Positions 10,463-21,550 of a stretch of 39,570 bases of DNA are shown piece by piece. Origin of the DNA: Acephala macrosclerotiorum. Taxonomy: Eukaryota; Ascomycota; Leotiomycetes; Helotiales; Mollisiaceae. The notes beneath the pieces are model-generated. The model was not told where the DNA came from. It was given only the letters and a program-made list of their open reading frames with translations, and ran no database searches. The stretch lies in assembly GCA_014904845.1 (NCBI GenBank), contig MU119599.1, forward strand, positions 1-39,570, given 5' to 3'. Made by a program: the position numbers and the translations under genes. Position 1 is the first letter of the stretch. Every line of letters starts with the position of its first letter.

Positions 10463-12887
10463 ATGTCTGGGCAACAAGGCTCAGTGCGGAAGCGCAAAGA
10501 GAATTCGATTCCACCAAAGGCGAAGGATGCTTCAGCAACGGCCACCGCAGCTCCTCGAGACGCTGACCTCGACGCTCTGATCAAAGCCGCCAAGTCAGAC
10601 AACAAAAGTCAAGCTCCAGAGTGGGACTTTCGGATTGCTCTGGCGGTCATTACACTGCTGGCTTTCGTCACTAGGTTCTGGGGCATCAGTCACCCGAATG
10701 AAGTTGTCTTCGACGAGGTGCATTTTGGCAAGGTAGAAGCAACTTTCCCCAGATTCCACTGCACAAGCTTACCTTTGGCCCTTGTAGTTTGCTTCATATT
10801 ACCTCCAGCGAACCTACTTTTTCGATGTCCATCCTCCATTCGGAAAACTCCTGTTCGCCTTGATGGGCTGGTTTGTGGGATACGATGGAAGCTTCCACTT
10901 CGAGAATATTGGAGATTCGTACATTGCCAACAAAGTACCATATGTCGCATACCGTGCTATGCCAGCTCTCCTTGGGGCTCTCACCGTTCCTGTGGTTTTT
11001 GACATTATGTGGGAATCTGGCTATACCCTTCCAGCCTGCATCTTGTCTGCTGGTCTGGTCCTCTTCGATAATGCCCACATTGGGCAGACACGCCTCATCC
11101 TCCTCGACGCCACCCTCGTCTTCGCCATGGCTTGCACTCTTTTGTGCTATGTCAAATTTTACAAGGAGAGGCACGAGCCATTTGGAAGGAAATGGTGGAA
11201 GTGGCTTCTCTTGACTGGATTCGCCTTGAGCTGCGTCATCTCGACAAAATACGTTGGGGTCTTCTCCTTCGTCACAATCGGTTCAGCAGTTGCAATTGAT
11301 CTATGGGATCTTCTGGATGTCAACCGCCGCCAGGGATCTCTGAGCCTACCCGATTTCGCCAAGCATTTCACAGCTCGAGCTATTGGACTTATCGTTATTC
11401 CCTTCTTCTTTTACTTGTTCTGGTTCCAGGTCCATTTCGCCATCCTGACCCGTTCTGGTCCTGGTGACGACTTCATGTCCCCTGAATTCCAGGAAACACT
11501 AAGCGATAATGTCATGCTCGCCAACGCAGTTACGATCGATTATTATGATAACATTCAGATAAAGCACAAGGAAACGCACGGCTTCCTACACAGTCACCCG
11601 GACCGATATCCGTTGAGATATGATGATGGCAGAGTTTCCAGCCAAGGGCAACAAGTGACCGGTTACCCGTATGCCGATGCCAACAACCACTGGCAAATTA
11701 TCCCCTTGAAGGACGATCAAGTTCTGGGACACCATGTTAAGAACAACGAACTCATCCGATTGAGACATGTTGTTACTAATACCATGCTCCTCTCACACGA
11801 TGTCGCTTCCCCATATTACCCGACAAACCAAGAATTCACAACTGTACCCATGGAAGAAGCTTTGACTGACAGATTCAACGATACTCTGTTCGAGATCCGA
11901 ATCGAGAACGGCAAGGCAGGACAAGATTTCAAGAGTCTTTCGGGCCAATTCAAGCTTATTCACAATCCAAGCAAGGTTGCCATGTGGACACACACTACAC
12001 CTCTTCCGGACTGGGCCTACAAGCAACAAGAAATCAACGGAAACAAGAACCTTGCGCAGAGCTCAAATGTCTGGTTTGTTGATGAGATTCCATCGATCCC
12101 AGCTGATAGCCCGCGCCTGGTGAAGACTCCACGTAAAGTGAAGAGCGTTCCATTCCTCAAGAAGTGGTTTGAGTTGCAGAGAGCTATGTTCTTCCACAAC
12201 AATGCTCTTACTAGCAGCCATCCATATGCCAGTGATCCTTACATGTGGCCATTCTTGCTACGAGGTGTCAGCTTCTGGACCCAGAATGATACTCGCCAAC
12301 AGATCTACTTCCTCGGTAACCCCATTGGATGGTGGTTAGCTAGCAGTCTTCTCGCTGTCTATGCGGGTATTATTGCCGCTGACCAGTTGTCTCTTCGCCG
12401 TGGTGTAGACGCCTTGGATGACCGTAAGTTTCCTATCACATAAAGATATAAGTGCTAATCTGCTCTAGGTACTCGGTCACGATTGTACAACTCCACTGGA
12501 TTCTTCTTCCTTGCATGGCTCATGCATTATGCTCCCTTCTATCTCATGGGCCGTCAATTATTCCTTCATCACTACCTGCCAGCTCATTTGGCGTCCGCTC
12601 TCGTCACCGGTGCTCTTCTCGAATTCATCTTCAACGTTGAGCCTGTCATTGACGACAGCGCTTTCATCAAGAACGGCAAGAAGACTGTTAAGAAGCACCT
12701 ACCGGCACGAGAGAAGCTTGCAGGCCAGAACTTGATGACTTCATGGGCCGCTCTGGGTGTTCTTCTGGCCATTGTTATTGGAGGCTGGCATTTCTTCCTC
12801 CCTCTTACATATGGCTACCCAGGCCTCACCGTCCCTCAAGTCCAGGCAAGAAAATGGTTGGGCTACGATTTGCACTTTGCGAAGTAG
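10463..12887 (+). CDS. PMT4: Dolichyl-phosphate-mannose-protein O-mannosyltransferase, PMT4 class
   Basis: Transfers mannose from dolichyl-phosphate mannose to Ser/Thr of secretory and membrane proteins in the ER. Exons are 10463-10732, 10788-12423 and 12469-12887, with introns of 55 and 45 nt (the second has GTAAGT, GCTAAT branch, TAG). The product is 774 aa, close to yeast Pmt4 (762). Seen: a cytosolic basic N-terminus (1-53), then a hydrophobic helix; the catalytic Asp-Glu in VVFDEVHFGK (Asp84, Glu85); FDVHPPFGK (102-110); the GPGDDFMSPEFQ segment (314-325) opening the luminal loop; a MIR-domain region about 330-525 with LHSHPDRYPLRYDDGRVSSQ; PYMWPFLLRG (574-583); and hydrophobic C-terminal segments. 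GDSYIANKVPYVA and the MIR wording match PMT4 rather than PMT1 or PMT2 members; in yeast Pmt4 acts as a homodimer, mainly on membrane-anchored substrates. The reading frame is intact, so it should be functional. Confidence 0.95.
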
Positions 12888-13728
12888 AGGGAGACTGTAT
12901 CAATCAGGTGGTAAATTAGGCAGAGGAACAAAAATAGGGAGTTGGCGCTTCGGTTGTGTCTGCGATTAGCAATTGCATATGTAAAACATGGTCGCAAGCG
13001 CCTAGATATCTGGAAATGAATTTTCTCGTCCCTACATGGCGCAATAGGTAGCAGTAACCATGGTTAAATTCTTGTGATGAATCGTCGAACTTGAATCTCC
13101 CGGATGAAGACCCAAGACACTCTTTCCCAAATGGCTAGATATCGTACTGTCTCCGAGATTGCTCTGCACCTTTTAATGAAAGCAAGATTCAAGACAGTAG
13201 ACATTAAATAAGAATAGCGAACCAAACCCATCTTTTAAAAGAGGAAGAAAACCACGATGGCAGCAAAATTGAAGATTCTAAAGACGGTTCAGAAAGCCGT
13301 CTGAGAACCGTCTGGAGGGCGCTGTCAGCACGTCGCATTCTTCTGCGAGATGCAACAAAACCTCCAGTGAAGACAAGGAGCCAGTAAGATCGTTTCATTT
13401 AACACTTGAAACCCCGGTTCGCCGTTTTTGAGGTTGAAGTTGACGACAAATATTGGATCTTGTGCTCACACATGCACGTACCGTAGATCTTTTAGCCCTC
13501 TTAATCACAGTCCTCCAGTTCATAGTTTGCTACCGAGTTACCTTAATAACATTGTCTAAGATGGTCTGGCGTTCTTGGGATATTCGACTTCCTAGTCCTA
13601 ATAGGCACACGCTCACTCAAACAGGCCACCAATGCAATACAAGATGCACAAACCCCAAATGGCAATGCTCGTGCAAACTCCGGGCGCCTAAGCCTGCCAA
13701 AACCAATGTTCTCAGGCCGTATGCATAT
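12888..13728. other. Convergent intergenic region, PMT4 / acidic protein
   Basis: 840 bp between two converging 3' ends. Composition is normal. A plus-strand open frame at 13453-13749 and a minus-strand frame at 13204-13398 have no family features and unlikely codon use. I see no RNA gene or repeat. Probably two 3' UTRs. Confidence 0.5.
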
Positions 13729-14913
13729 TTACAATTCGTCATCCATTAATCCTAAGCAATCTAGCTCGGTCCTAACGATCCTCTCGAATTCCGCTCTCTC
13801 GATCCCCGCGACCTTAGCTAGTCTGTACAAACTCTTGACACTCGTGCCAATATGTTGCTTGATGCCCACTTCACTTTGTTCCTGCGCGGCGGAGGCTGCT
13901 GCCCCACGTTCCAGTTTCGCTACTGTATCGCTGCCGCTTGAACTAGTACTCGATCCAGGGCGAGGGTGGGCCAGTTCGCCGTTGTTGTACATGCCATTCT
14001 CCTCTGCTTCTTGTAGTTGTGACCATGCTGATGCCGAGGAGTGGCCGTGGTCTTGAGCAAGACTATTTTGTAATTCTTTTGAGATCTCGTCTCTACCCAG
14101 TGAAGACTTGATTGTGCCATTCTGTTCCGCCTCGTCGGGATCATGATCGTCCATTGCAGGTTGTACTGACGAGTATTGAGCGTAGTAGCTTGCTTCATCG
14201 TCATCCGCATCAATATGTGCTCGTTGGTCTGCTGAGCTTGTCATAGGAGCGGGGGCAGTGTCTTTGGGTGCGGGTGTTCGGGCTGGAGTGTTGTCGTACT
14301 GAGCCCAGTAATCCTCGTCGTCGTCTTCATCCATCATATCTGCGTCGGGGGTAAGAAGTCCGTTTGTGCCGTTCGATCGGTTGTAAGAGCTTAGGGGAGG
14401 AGTCGAGCGCTTCTCGTGTGCTTCTTCTGCTTGCGAGATATTGCTGTGTCCCCAATTCGAGTAAAGGCCGGGTTCGTACACGCCTACTTCTCCAATCCTC
14501 CAGCCGTCTCCACCACCCATCTCGTCGTTCACGCACCATACCAGCTTTACGCTGAGGTCTAGGTCGCGGAGAGAGGCAAGTGACTGTAGAGTCTCCTCGT
14601 CAATTCGCATGTAGCGCAGTTCGACATCATAATCCCAATCAATTTCTACATCGCCAGATACTGGGTGTGGTTCGAATCTCTCGTTCTTGACGACCTGTTC
14701 CAGCTTGGAGAATTTTGTACTATCGTAGCATAGGAGTGGTAGCCATGGTTCCTGGCTTGAGGCTGACAAGAGTTGGACTCGTTGTCTGAGGATGGGAGAG
14801 AGGAGGGGTAGTAGGGCAGTTGGAGGTGATGGAGAAATTGATGCAGCTGGCAGAGATGCTAGTAGAGGTCCTAAGAGCTGTTCAGTCTTCGGGGGAAGAA
14901 TCGGCGCCTTCAT
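13729..14913 (-). CDS. Uncharacterised acidic, largely disordered protein, 394 aa
   Basis: A single exon from an ATG at 14911-14913. I do not recognise a named family. The protein has a folded-looking N-terminal part (1-150) rich in Leu/Pro, containing WDYDVELRYMRIDEETLQSL (93-112) and LVWCVND (124-130), which read as beta strands and a helix. Residues 160-340 are low-complexity and acidic: Asp/Glu runs at 194-201 and 236-240, Pro/Thr/Ala and Ser runs, and a repeated D/E-rich Y-[W/Y]-A-Q-Y motif (202-206 and 243-247). The C-terminus (350-394) looks like a conserved helical pair (HIGTSVKSLYRLAKVAGIER, then EFERIVRTELDCLGL). Ordered ends with a disordered acidic middle suggest an adaptor or regulatory protein, but this is inference. 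It is in the same orientation as TPC1 downstream, 755 bp apart. Confidence 0.82.
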   Translation of the reverse strand: MKAPILPPKTEQLLGPLLASLPAASISPSPPTALLPLLSPILRQRVQLLSASSQEPWLPLLCYDSTKFSKLEQVVKNERFEPHPVSGDVEIDWDYDVELRYMRIDEETLQSLASLRDLDLSVKLVWCVNDEMGGGDGWRIGEVGVYEPGLYSNWGHSNISQAEEAHEKRSTPPLSSYNRSNGTNGLLTPDADMMDEDDDEDYWAQYDNTPARTPAPKDTAPAPMTSSADQRAHIDADDDEASYYAQYSSVQPAMDDHDPDEAEQNGTIKSSLGRDEISKELQNSLAQDHGHSSASAWSQLQEAEENGMYNNGELAHPRPGSSTSSSGSDTVAKLERGAAASAAQEQSEVGIKQHIGTSVKSLYRLAKVAGIERAEFERIVRTELDCLGLMDDEL

Positions 14914-15668
14914 GTTTGCGTTATGTTGTTCGAGTATCCTTCAATCACATGCAAGTGTTTGCGGCGCGCGAGACTTGAAGTGAGGGTGCGGGATCGCCGG
15001 TGATTTAAGCAAACATAGTACTTGTGTGAATAATGTAGAATGACGAAGAGGGAAAGGGAAGAAGAAGAAGAAGAAAAGGAAGGTTTCACGAAATATCTCG
15101 AGCTGTCCGGTGAGGGATTGTGGTATCCATGTTTCCTTTGGTGGCAGATGACAGCCGTGCTGGCTTCCTCTCGACCGAAAAGCTCGCGGCGGCGTCGTGC
15201 AGCGGAGGCTAACCACATGGAGGTTATTTTTTTTTTTTGACGTGGGGGCTTCGACCTTTCATTCGCTGAGGCGGAAGCTTTGAATTGTATGTTTGATTTC
15301 CAACTGCCATTTTTTCTTGTTCTTCCTAGCAATTGATATTGATATCTCCTTTTGCATATCTATTGTCTGCTCAACACGACACTCAAGAGCGTGGTTGTTC
15401 CCTGCCTCTCAATGAGAAAAGGTTGGACTCGGTAGCCCATCCATTCTCGGCACCTTTTATACGTTTACCGAAGCACTTTATATAGATTAATGAAGTGGGG
15501 GAAGGTAAGCAAGGAGGATTGGACATAGCCATTCAGCCTCATACTTCCTATCATGTCATTATTCTACAGTTTCGTAAATACAGTCAACCTCCTAGTCTCA
15601 AGCACCAGAACTCTGAACGTATACCAATAGGCTACTTGGGTACGTACATCGCCATCTTTATGACCCGA
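14914..15668. promoter_or_regulatory. Promoter of the acidic protein and 3' flank of TPC1
   Basis: 755 bp without a credible gene. It includes a 39-nt pure purine run at 15045-15083, which is a CT-rich tract on the coding strand about 130-170 bp upstream of the ATG at 14913, a common fungal core-promoter element. A short poly-T run lies at 15227-15238. The part from 15300 to 15668 is probably the TPC1 3' UTR. Confidence 0.5.
15045..15083 (-). promoter_or_regulatory. CT-rich promoter tract
   Basis: 39 consecutive purines on the plus strand, including five GAA-type triplets. Read on the minus strand it is a pyrimidine tract just upstream of the 394-aa gene, a typical position for fungal transcription start selection. 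It could also form a triplex. Confidence 0.5.
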
Positions 15669-16791
15669 TCATGATACCTTGGCAGCCAATTCCATATCCA
15701 TCATTATTCGAAGAACTCGCTCATAAGTCCACATAGTAACGGCACTTGCTGGGGCAGCTTTGAATAGACTGTGAATGATTAGCACTGCAGATATGACTGC
15801 TGAGAGCTACATACCTGACTGTCAACCCCCGGTATAATCCTCTTGTACCTTCATTCCTCAATATGCTCTGCATCGCTGTAAAGACTCCTTTGTACACTGG
15901 GATGTTCTTATGTACATATTTCGACCTCGTTGGACCCTGAACCTGCAGACGCTTCCTGATGAGATCCAGGGGAAATACAGCGGTCTTGGAGGCCAAAGAA
16001 GCCAGAACGCCTGCTGTAGCATCTCCCGATCCAAAAGGGAGCTGTAGATTGCCCATAGGCATCCGTAAGGTCTCATAAGTCGCGAAGAATATGCCCATGT
16101 AAGGTATGATTTGGCCTACGCCTGCTCCCAAGCCCTGAAAGAACCCTTTAGGGCCTTCGTTTCGTGCGATATCGCGTATTGAGGCTGCCAACGAGCTGTA
16201 AACTCTCTCCATTCCCTGAGCAGCAAACCGTGTTCGAAGAAGATCGAGGGGATATGTCGCAGTCGTCGAGACCGCACCTGCACTCGCTCCAGCAATGAAA
16301 CTTTCTACTGTAGCGGGCAGTCGATGGTCTCCAAGCAAGCTCTGCAACCCCAGAGTGACGGACCGGTACGTCGTGAACTGGATCGCGCTGTACGCAACGT
16401 ACATCAACTCCGCAGGAACATTGCCCTTCCATAATCCAGTAATGCCTTCCTCTCTAAAGATGTGTTTGAGTGTGGGAAGGGTGCCTTTGTATATGGGTGA
16501 GCCCCGGAGGTCTTGGTGGGATAGAGGGTCAGATAGCGAATGGGTTTGCAGTTGAAGCCGGATCTTGACGACATCGAGAGGAGCGATGACAAATCTGAAC
16601 AAGAGATGTCAATAGCTGAGCAATTGATACGGGGCAGGAAATATACCTCGCGATCAGGCCCGCAATAGCACCAGCAGTCACCACCTGGGCTTTGGACCCC
16701 TAAAACAGTATTCAGTCAGCGCGGAATTCGAGGTAAGAGCAGATGTATATATACATACCTCATCCTTGAGGTGTTCTCCGCCTGGAGACAT
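15669..16791 (-). CDS. TPC1: Mitochondrial thiamine pyrophosphate carrier, four exons
   Basis: A mitochondrial carrier family (SLC25) protein of the inner membrane that imports thiamine pyrophosphate, the cofactor of pyruvate and 2-oxoglutarate dehydrogenases. Exons on the minus strand are 16791-16759, 16699-16647, 16594-15815 and 15768-15669, with introns of 59, 52 and 46 nt. The product is 321 aa, the usual family length. Three carrier repeats are visible by their P-x-D-x-x-[K/R] motifs: PLDVVK (34-39), PLDLLR (144-149) and PLDLIR (237-242). The start [14 protein letters not shown] and the C-terminal [16 protein letters not shown] agree with fungal TPC1 proteins. The first exon codes only 11 residues. 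An ATG five bases upstream of the true start is out of frame. The gene diverges from the dioxygenase gene across a 496-bp region. Another carrier subtype is less likely. Confidence 0.93.
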
Positions 16792-17287
16792 GCATCTGTC
16801 AACTCTTCGCACAGACCGATGTGTATTCGAAGATGTGAATGCGTGGTGCGTGCGTGGGAGAGGATGTTGAAAAAGATGGTCGGCGACTTCTTGGTACAGT
16901 ACAGTCGAGTACAGGGCGAGGCTGGAATAAATAAATACATGAGAGAAGGCTGAACATAACAGTGGGTCTGGAAAGGTCAGGGGTTGTGCAGGTGCGGCCG
17001 CGGCCGAACCAACAACATCACGACTGAAAATTTCTCAAGTTCCCGAGCCTCAAAGCTCCTTTTCTTTCAGCTCAGCCCAGCAGCTCAGCAGTCCCGCCCA
17101 TACTCCATCGCCCACGAATATCGTCTCACGGTCCTTCCTGTATCTCATCGCCGGACCATCGCACTGCCCCCCTTCTTCTCCGGGCATTGTCTGACGATAC
17201 CATCCAGCATTACAATTTACCACCTGTTGCTTCACAGATACGAATCCTCTGTCGTACGAGCAAGAGACACGTGACGACTCGACAGCT
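16792..17287. promoter_or_regulatory. Divergent promoter region, TPC1 / dioxygenase
   Basis: 496 bp between two divergent start codons, both for likely mitochondrial proteins, so shared control is plausible but not shown. A GC-rich palindromic spot (GCGGCCGCGGCCG, about 16994-17006) has CGG/CCG triplets of the kind bound by fungal Zn2Cys6 factors. C/T-rich sequence precedes the dioxygenase start. Confidence 0.5.
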
Positions 17288-18841
17288 ATGGATCTCCTTC
17301 GACTGAACACGAGGGCCGTGTCCAGCAGGCTCTCGACCATTCAATCCATTATTATTAGGCCTGGACGGTCGTGCTTGAGATCACAGTGCCGTCGCCTGAG
17401 CAAGCAAACACATCTTTCTCAACGGCCACTTGCCTTGCCGAGAAAGTCTCGGGAGTGTGCATCAACATCAAGGTGGTTTTCAACCACACAATCTGACAAG
17501 TCAGATGCTGAGCCATCAGAGTCTGTTTTCAATTGGAAGACCCAGGAAGGACCTGACGGACCCGATCTTAATTTAAACCACGTTAATGTTGGAGAATCAG
17601 CCTGGCATCCAAGTTTCCTGCGGGACGCGTGTACTTGCCCTCTTTGTGTCGACCCCTCCTCAAAGCAGAAGAAATTCCAAACATCAGACATTCCTGCGGA
17701 TCTCGAAGCAAAATCTGTACAGCAGAAACCGAACGGAGATGTTACCATCACGTGGAACAAAGACCTTCCAGGGTTTGGATCCAACCATGTTTCCACCATT
17801 CCAGCAGAGTTCTTTACTACGTTCGAGAATCGGAGATCCATGCGACGGTCTCGATTGCTATCACGTCCTTTTGCCTGGAATAACAAGTTAATCAAACAGA
17901 AGTTTCAATTCGTCGATTTCCAGGACTACATGAATGACGAACAGCATCTTTGGCACGCTCTGAGAAGTCTTAATGCGTACGGTCTCATTCTCCTTCGAGG
18001 CGTGCCAGATGATGAGCATGCGATCGAAAAGATCACAAGACGCATAGGGCCCATTCGGGACACGTTCTACGGTCGTACTTGGGATGTTAAGTCGGTTCCG
18101 AACGCCAAGAATGTCGCATACACACAGCAGCATCTCGGTCTTCATATGGATTTGTTATACATGCACAATCCGCCAGGCTTTCAATTCTTGCATTGCCTGA
18201 AGAATACCTCACCTGGTGGAACCTCGCTGTTCTCGGATGCGCTTCATGCAGCAAGGCAACTTCGCGACAACGACTTCAAGACCCTCTCACAGCAGGAAAT
18301 AGCTTTCGAGTATCGGAACGATGGCCAGCACTACTACAAGGAGCGCCCAGTCCTTGAGGTGGGAAAGCGTCTAGTCTATACCAAAGACGGGTGGGGGAAC
18401 GAGCATCAGCGACCTGAAGTTCTTAACATCAACTGGTCGCCTCCCTTTCAAGCCAACCTGCCCTACCAAAGGAAATACCAAGGCTGTCCATTACCAAAGG
18501 TATTGCAGGCATTGCGAGCATTTGGCGCCGCTGTTGAGCATTCTCGATCTGTGTATGAGTACAGGCTGAACGAAGGCGAATGTGTCATCTTCAACAATAG
18601 AAGAATCTTGCACGGAAGGACAGCTTTTGATTCCACTCAGGGGGAACGATGGTTAAAGGGTGCCTATGTCGATTCCGATGTACTCGAAAGTCGTCTAAGA
18701 GTTCTATTTGAGCAGGAAAGTGGCAAGGTGAATTATTTTGGAACGTTCCTGAACTCACAATACATCCATCCCGAGGAGTCTCAACGTCGTCTAGAGAAGT
18801 TAGCCTTTAGTCGGGCGAAAGCTGTCGAGGGTGCGATATAG
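17288..18841 (+). CDS. Gamma-butyrobetaine / trimethyllysine hydroxylase-like 2-oxoglutarate dioxygenase
   Basis: A single exon, 517 aa. Fe(II)/2-oxoglutarate oxygenases of the BBOX1/TMLHE family act in carnitine synthesis. Yeast Aim17/Fmp12 belongs here with unknown substrate. Residues 1-65 are Arg/Ser/Leu-rich and nearly free of acidic residues, a mitochondrial presequence ending near RWFSTT. The N-terminal zinc domain has Cys115, Cys117 and Cys120 (DACTCPLC) plus His167 (SNHVSTIP). The catalytic double-stranded beta-helix has the H-x-D pair His286-Asp288 in GLHMDLLY and the distal His442 in NNRRILHGR; Arg454 may bind 2-oxoglutarate. All metal ligands are present, so activity is expected. 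I cannot separate butyrobetaine from trimethyllysine specificity by eye. It is the last gene before the AT-rich block, its stop only about 420 bp from it. Confidence 0.93.
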   Translation: MDLLRLNTRAVSSRLSTIQSIIIRPGRSCLRSQCRRLSKQTHLSQRPLALPRKSRECASTSRWFSTTQSDKSDAEPSESVFNWKTQEGPDGPDLNLNHVNVGESAWHPSFLRDACTCPLCVDPSSKQKKFQTSDIPADLEAKSVQQKPNGDVTITWNKDLPGFGSNHVSTIPAEFFTTFENRRSMRRSRLLSRPFAWNNKLIKQKFQFVDFQDYMNDEQHLWHALRSLNAYGLILLRGVPDDEHAIEKITRRIGPIRDTFYGRTWDVKSVPNAKNVAYTQQHLGLHMDLLYMHNPPGFQFLHCLKNTSPGGTSLFSDALHAARQLRDNDFKTLSQQEIAFEYRNDGQHYYKERPVLEVGKRLVYTKDGWGNEHQRPEVLNINWSPPFQANLPYQRKYQGCPLPKVLQALRAFGAAVEHSRSVYEYRLNEGECVIFNNRRILHGRTAFDSTQGERWLKGAYVDSDVLESRLRVLFEQESGKVNYFGTFLNSQYIHPEESQRRLEKLAFSRAKAVEGAI

Positions 18842-19260
18842 GACAGCTGAAGCTTTCGGGAACTGGAGTTCCTGCCCATTGTCTTTGTAGTTGTAGTTGG
18901 CGGTGTGTTGATTTGAGCCGTTCTTGTGGGATAGCGGGTGGCAATACCTCAACCAATACTGGTGGCTGGGGAGGAGGGGTATCCATGTTGTATAAAACAT
19001 CTGTATAAAATTATATTGGGCCTGGCCATAATGTGAACGAGGTCTACTTTTATTATATTGTGTTCGTACAACGGCAAAGCTAGGCGCAGTGCCTACGCTG
19101 CCCAAACTGCTTAAACTGCCCAATCTGCTTATGCTACTTACAATTAGTTTAAGGGGCCTGGGGCCCATAGAAAAGCAATACTTTGGTCTCGAGCAATTTA
19201 AAAAAACAATAGTTTTAGTTTTAAGCCCTTAAAAAACGCGTAGCGCTTATTATAACTAGG
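18842..19260. other. Edge of the gene island with a short imperfect CTGC repeat
   Basis: The 3' flank of the dioxygenase gene grading into AT-rich DNA. At 19083-19140 the words CTGCCCAAACTGCTTAAACTGCCCAATCTGCTT form a short imperfect tandem repeat of about 10 bp, followed by GGCCTGGGGCCC (19155-19166). This may be a transposon remnant marking the compartment boundary. A minus-strand open frame here (18800-19168) has no protein-like features. Confidence 0.45.
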
Positions 19261-19897
19261 TAATCGAAAGTAAAATTTATAAAATATATATATACGATTA
19301 TTCGAGTTTTTTTTTTTAAAAAATTTTTATTTAATTAAAAATTAATTATAATTAATTATTTAAATTTTAAAATATATATTATTTTTTTTAATAATTTTAA
19401 ATTTATTAATTTAAATAAAAAATAAATATATAAATATATAATTATTATAAATAAATTTTTTAATTGTTTAATTATTTAATATATATTAATAAATTTAATT
19501 TTATAATAATAAATTTAATATTTTTAAATATAATTAAATTTATTAAAAATTTATTATTAAAATTATTATATTTTATTAAATTAATTTTAATTTTAAAATT
19601 GTTTAAAAAATTTAAAACGTTTAAATTAATTTTTTAATTATATATATATATATATTTAATATTATAATTAATTATTAAAAAATTTATTTTATTTTATTAT
19701 ATTTAATTATATATATAAAGTATATTATTATTTAACGTAATATAAAATAAAATAAAATAAATTTAAAAATATAAATCATATTAAAATATACAAAATATAA
19801 AAATAAAAAGTATTATATTTAAATTTTGTAAAATAATTAATTTAAATTACTTTAAAAAAAAACTACGATATTTTAAACTATTAAAATTATTATATAA

Positions 19898-20250
19898 TCG
19901 AGTTTAAAAATATTAAAATTTCGAAAATTTTACGATTTTATTTACTTATTTATAAATTTATTAAACTTATTATAATTATATTATAAATTGGAAATATATT
20001 TTAATCGTTTAAATTTTTAATTGCAATTTATTTGAATTAATAATTATTACGTAATTTAAATCGAAATCGCTAAATAATATAAATTGTAATTTACATTTAT
20101 AAAATTTTATCGCTCGATAAAATTTATATTAAAAAAAGAAATACAATTAATAATATTATAAAAAAAAATATAATTTTTTTTTTATAAATATAATTTTAAT
20201 AATTATTTATAATTAATTAAATTAATTATAAAAACTTAATATAAAAAACG
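19898..20250 (+). repeat. Repeat family A, copy 1
   Basis: About 350 bp clearly homologous in the same orientation to 24261-24650. Shared words run in the same order: AAAAATATTAAAATTTCGAA, TTTTACGATTTTATTTA, then AATTAATAATATTATAA and ATAATTTTAATAATTA, then AATTAATTAAATTAATTATAA. Differences are largely C/T and G/A plus small indels. Confidence 0.75.
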
Positions 20251-20579
20251 AAAATTTTTAAAAAAAAATTTAATATAAAAATTTAATATAAAGTTTTTAT
20301 TATTTTATTATTTTGTTATTTTATTAATTTATAAGTTTATTAATTTATTAATTTATTCGATTTTAAAAAAACGTTTTTTTATACGAATTTTTTTATATTA
20401 ATAAGAATTATTTTAATTTTAAATTTAAATCGTTAAATAAATTTAAAATAAATATAAAATAATAATTATTTTTAATCGAATATAAAATAAACGTAATAAA
20501 CGTAAAAATAAAATAAAAATAAAAAAATATTTACGAAATACGAATTATATTAAATATTAATTAATCGAAAAACGAAACG

Positions 20580-20945
20580 AAAATATATTATATTAATTAT
20601 TTTATTAAATTTAAACTTTTAAAAATAATATAATTTAAATTATATTTAAAATTTGAAATAAAAATTTTATAAAATAAAAAATTTAATTTAAAATATAATT
20701 ATTAAAATTTAATTAAATTAAATTTAAAATTATAATAACGTATTTTAATAAAAAATATAAAAAAAAATTATATTTATATTTTATAATAATATATTTTAAT
20801 ACGCGTTTAATAAAATTAATTAAAACTTTTAAAATAAAATTTTATAATATAAAATTTTTTATATATAAAATTTTAAATTTATTAAATATTTTATATTTAT
20901 AAATTTTAATATATTTAAAACGTTTAAAACGTTTAAAATTCGTTT
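20580..20945 (+). repeat. Repeat family B, copy 1
   Basis: About 360 bp with the words AAATTTAAACTTTTAAAAAT, AATATAATTTAAATTAT and AAAATTTTATAAAATAAAAA, then TATTTTAATAAAAAATAT. It matches 27335-27680 and in part 26800-27030 in the same orientation, and 25685-25965 in the reverse orientation. Confidence 0.65.
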
Positions 20946-21356
20946 GAAAAATTTAAAACATTTTAAAAAATAAATTATTATTTAATTAATTTAATTAAAT
21001 AATTTTAATTTTAATTTTAATTTATTATAATTTAATTATTATTTAATTTTCAATTAAATTAAAATTTGTTAATATAATATAAAATAAAATAAAACGATTT
21101 TTATTTATAAAAAGTTTTTAAATATTGTAATTATTTTTACGTCGTTTATTAATAATTAAAAATTCGTTTAAATTTTCGAATTTAAAAATAAAATTTTATA
21201 ATTAAAAAAAAAATATATATATATTTTTTAATTTATTTTTATAATATATATTAAATTAAAATATATAAAATATAAAAATAAAAAATATAATATTTTAAAT
21301 ATTTAAAATTAAAATGTTTCTTTCGACACTCGACGCACATTTTGCTCCGCAGGCCT

Positions 21357-21374
21357 CGCAGGGGCGCCCCTGCG
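21357..21374. repeat. 18-bp GC palindrome
   Basis: CGCAGGGGC followed by its reverse complement GCCCCTGCG, no spacer, then a G run. Similar in style to the two hairpins at 23604 and 23694. Confidence 0.8.
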
Positions 21375-21550
21375 GGGGGCTACAAAGTCTTCGACTTTAG
21401 TAATATACTCTTATTTCAAGTTTCAAGTTTCAAGTTAAAAGCTCTTAATTTGAGCGTTTTATAAGCATTTGAAGTTGGTATAGTTATTGAGATAGAGTTC
21501 CAGATTCTGCCGGGCGGTGAAGCCGATAAGCTGATAAGCTCCTTAGCGCC

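Larger units (their letters stand above)
19261..21310. repeat. AT-rich RIP-type repeat block, middle
   Basis: Very AT-rich DNA with no credible ORF. It holds copies of two repeat families that recur beyond the piggyBac islet (separate entries). The left boundary is gradual. The right boundary, at about 21311, is abrupt. Confidence 0.85.

Noticed and set aside
13453..13749. A 98-codon plus-strand open frame in the PMT4 downstream region
   Set aside because: It starts from a non-ATG codon or poor context, has no family features and runs into the 3' end of the opposite gene.
14910..15332. A 140-codon minus-strand open frame upstream of the acidic protein
   Set aside because: It consists largely of the translated purine/pyrimidine tract and promoter DNA. 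It is not in continuity with the 394-aa gene.
17419..17895. A 158-codon minus-strand open frame
   Set aside because: Antisense to the dioxygenase gene, whose motifs are unambiguous.
18800..19168. A 122-codon minus-strand open frame
   Set aside because: It crosses the end of the dioxygenase gene and the compartment boundary and shows no domain or intron pattern.
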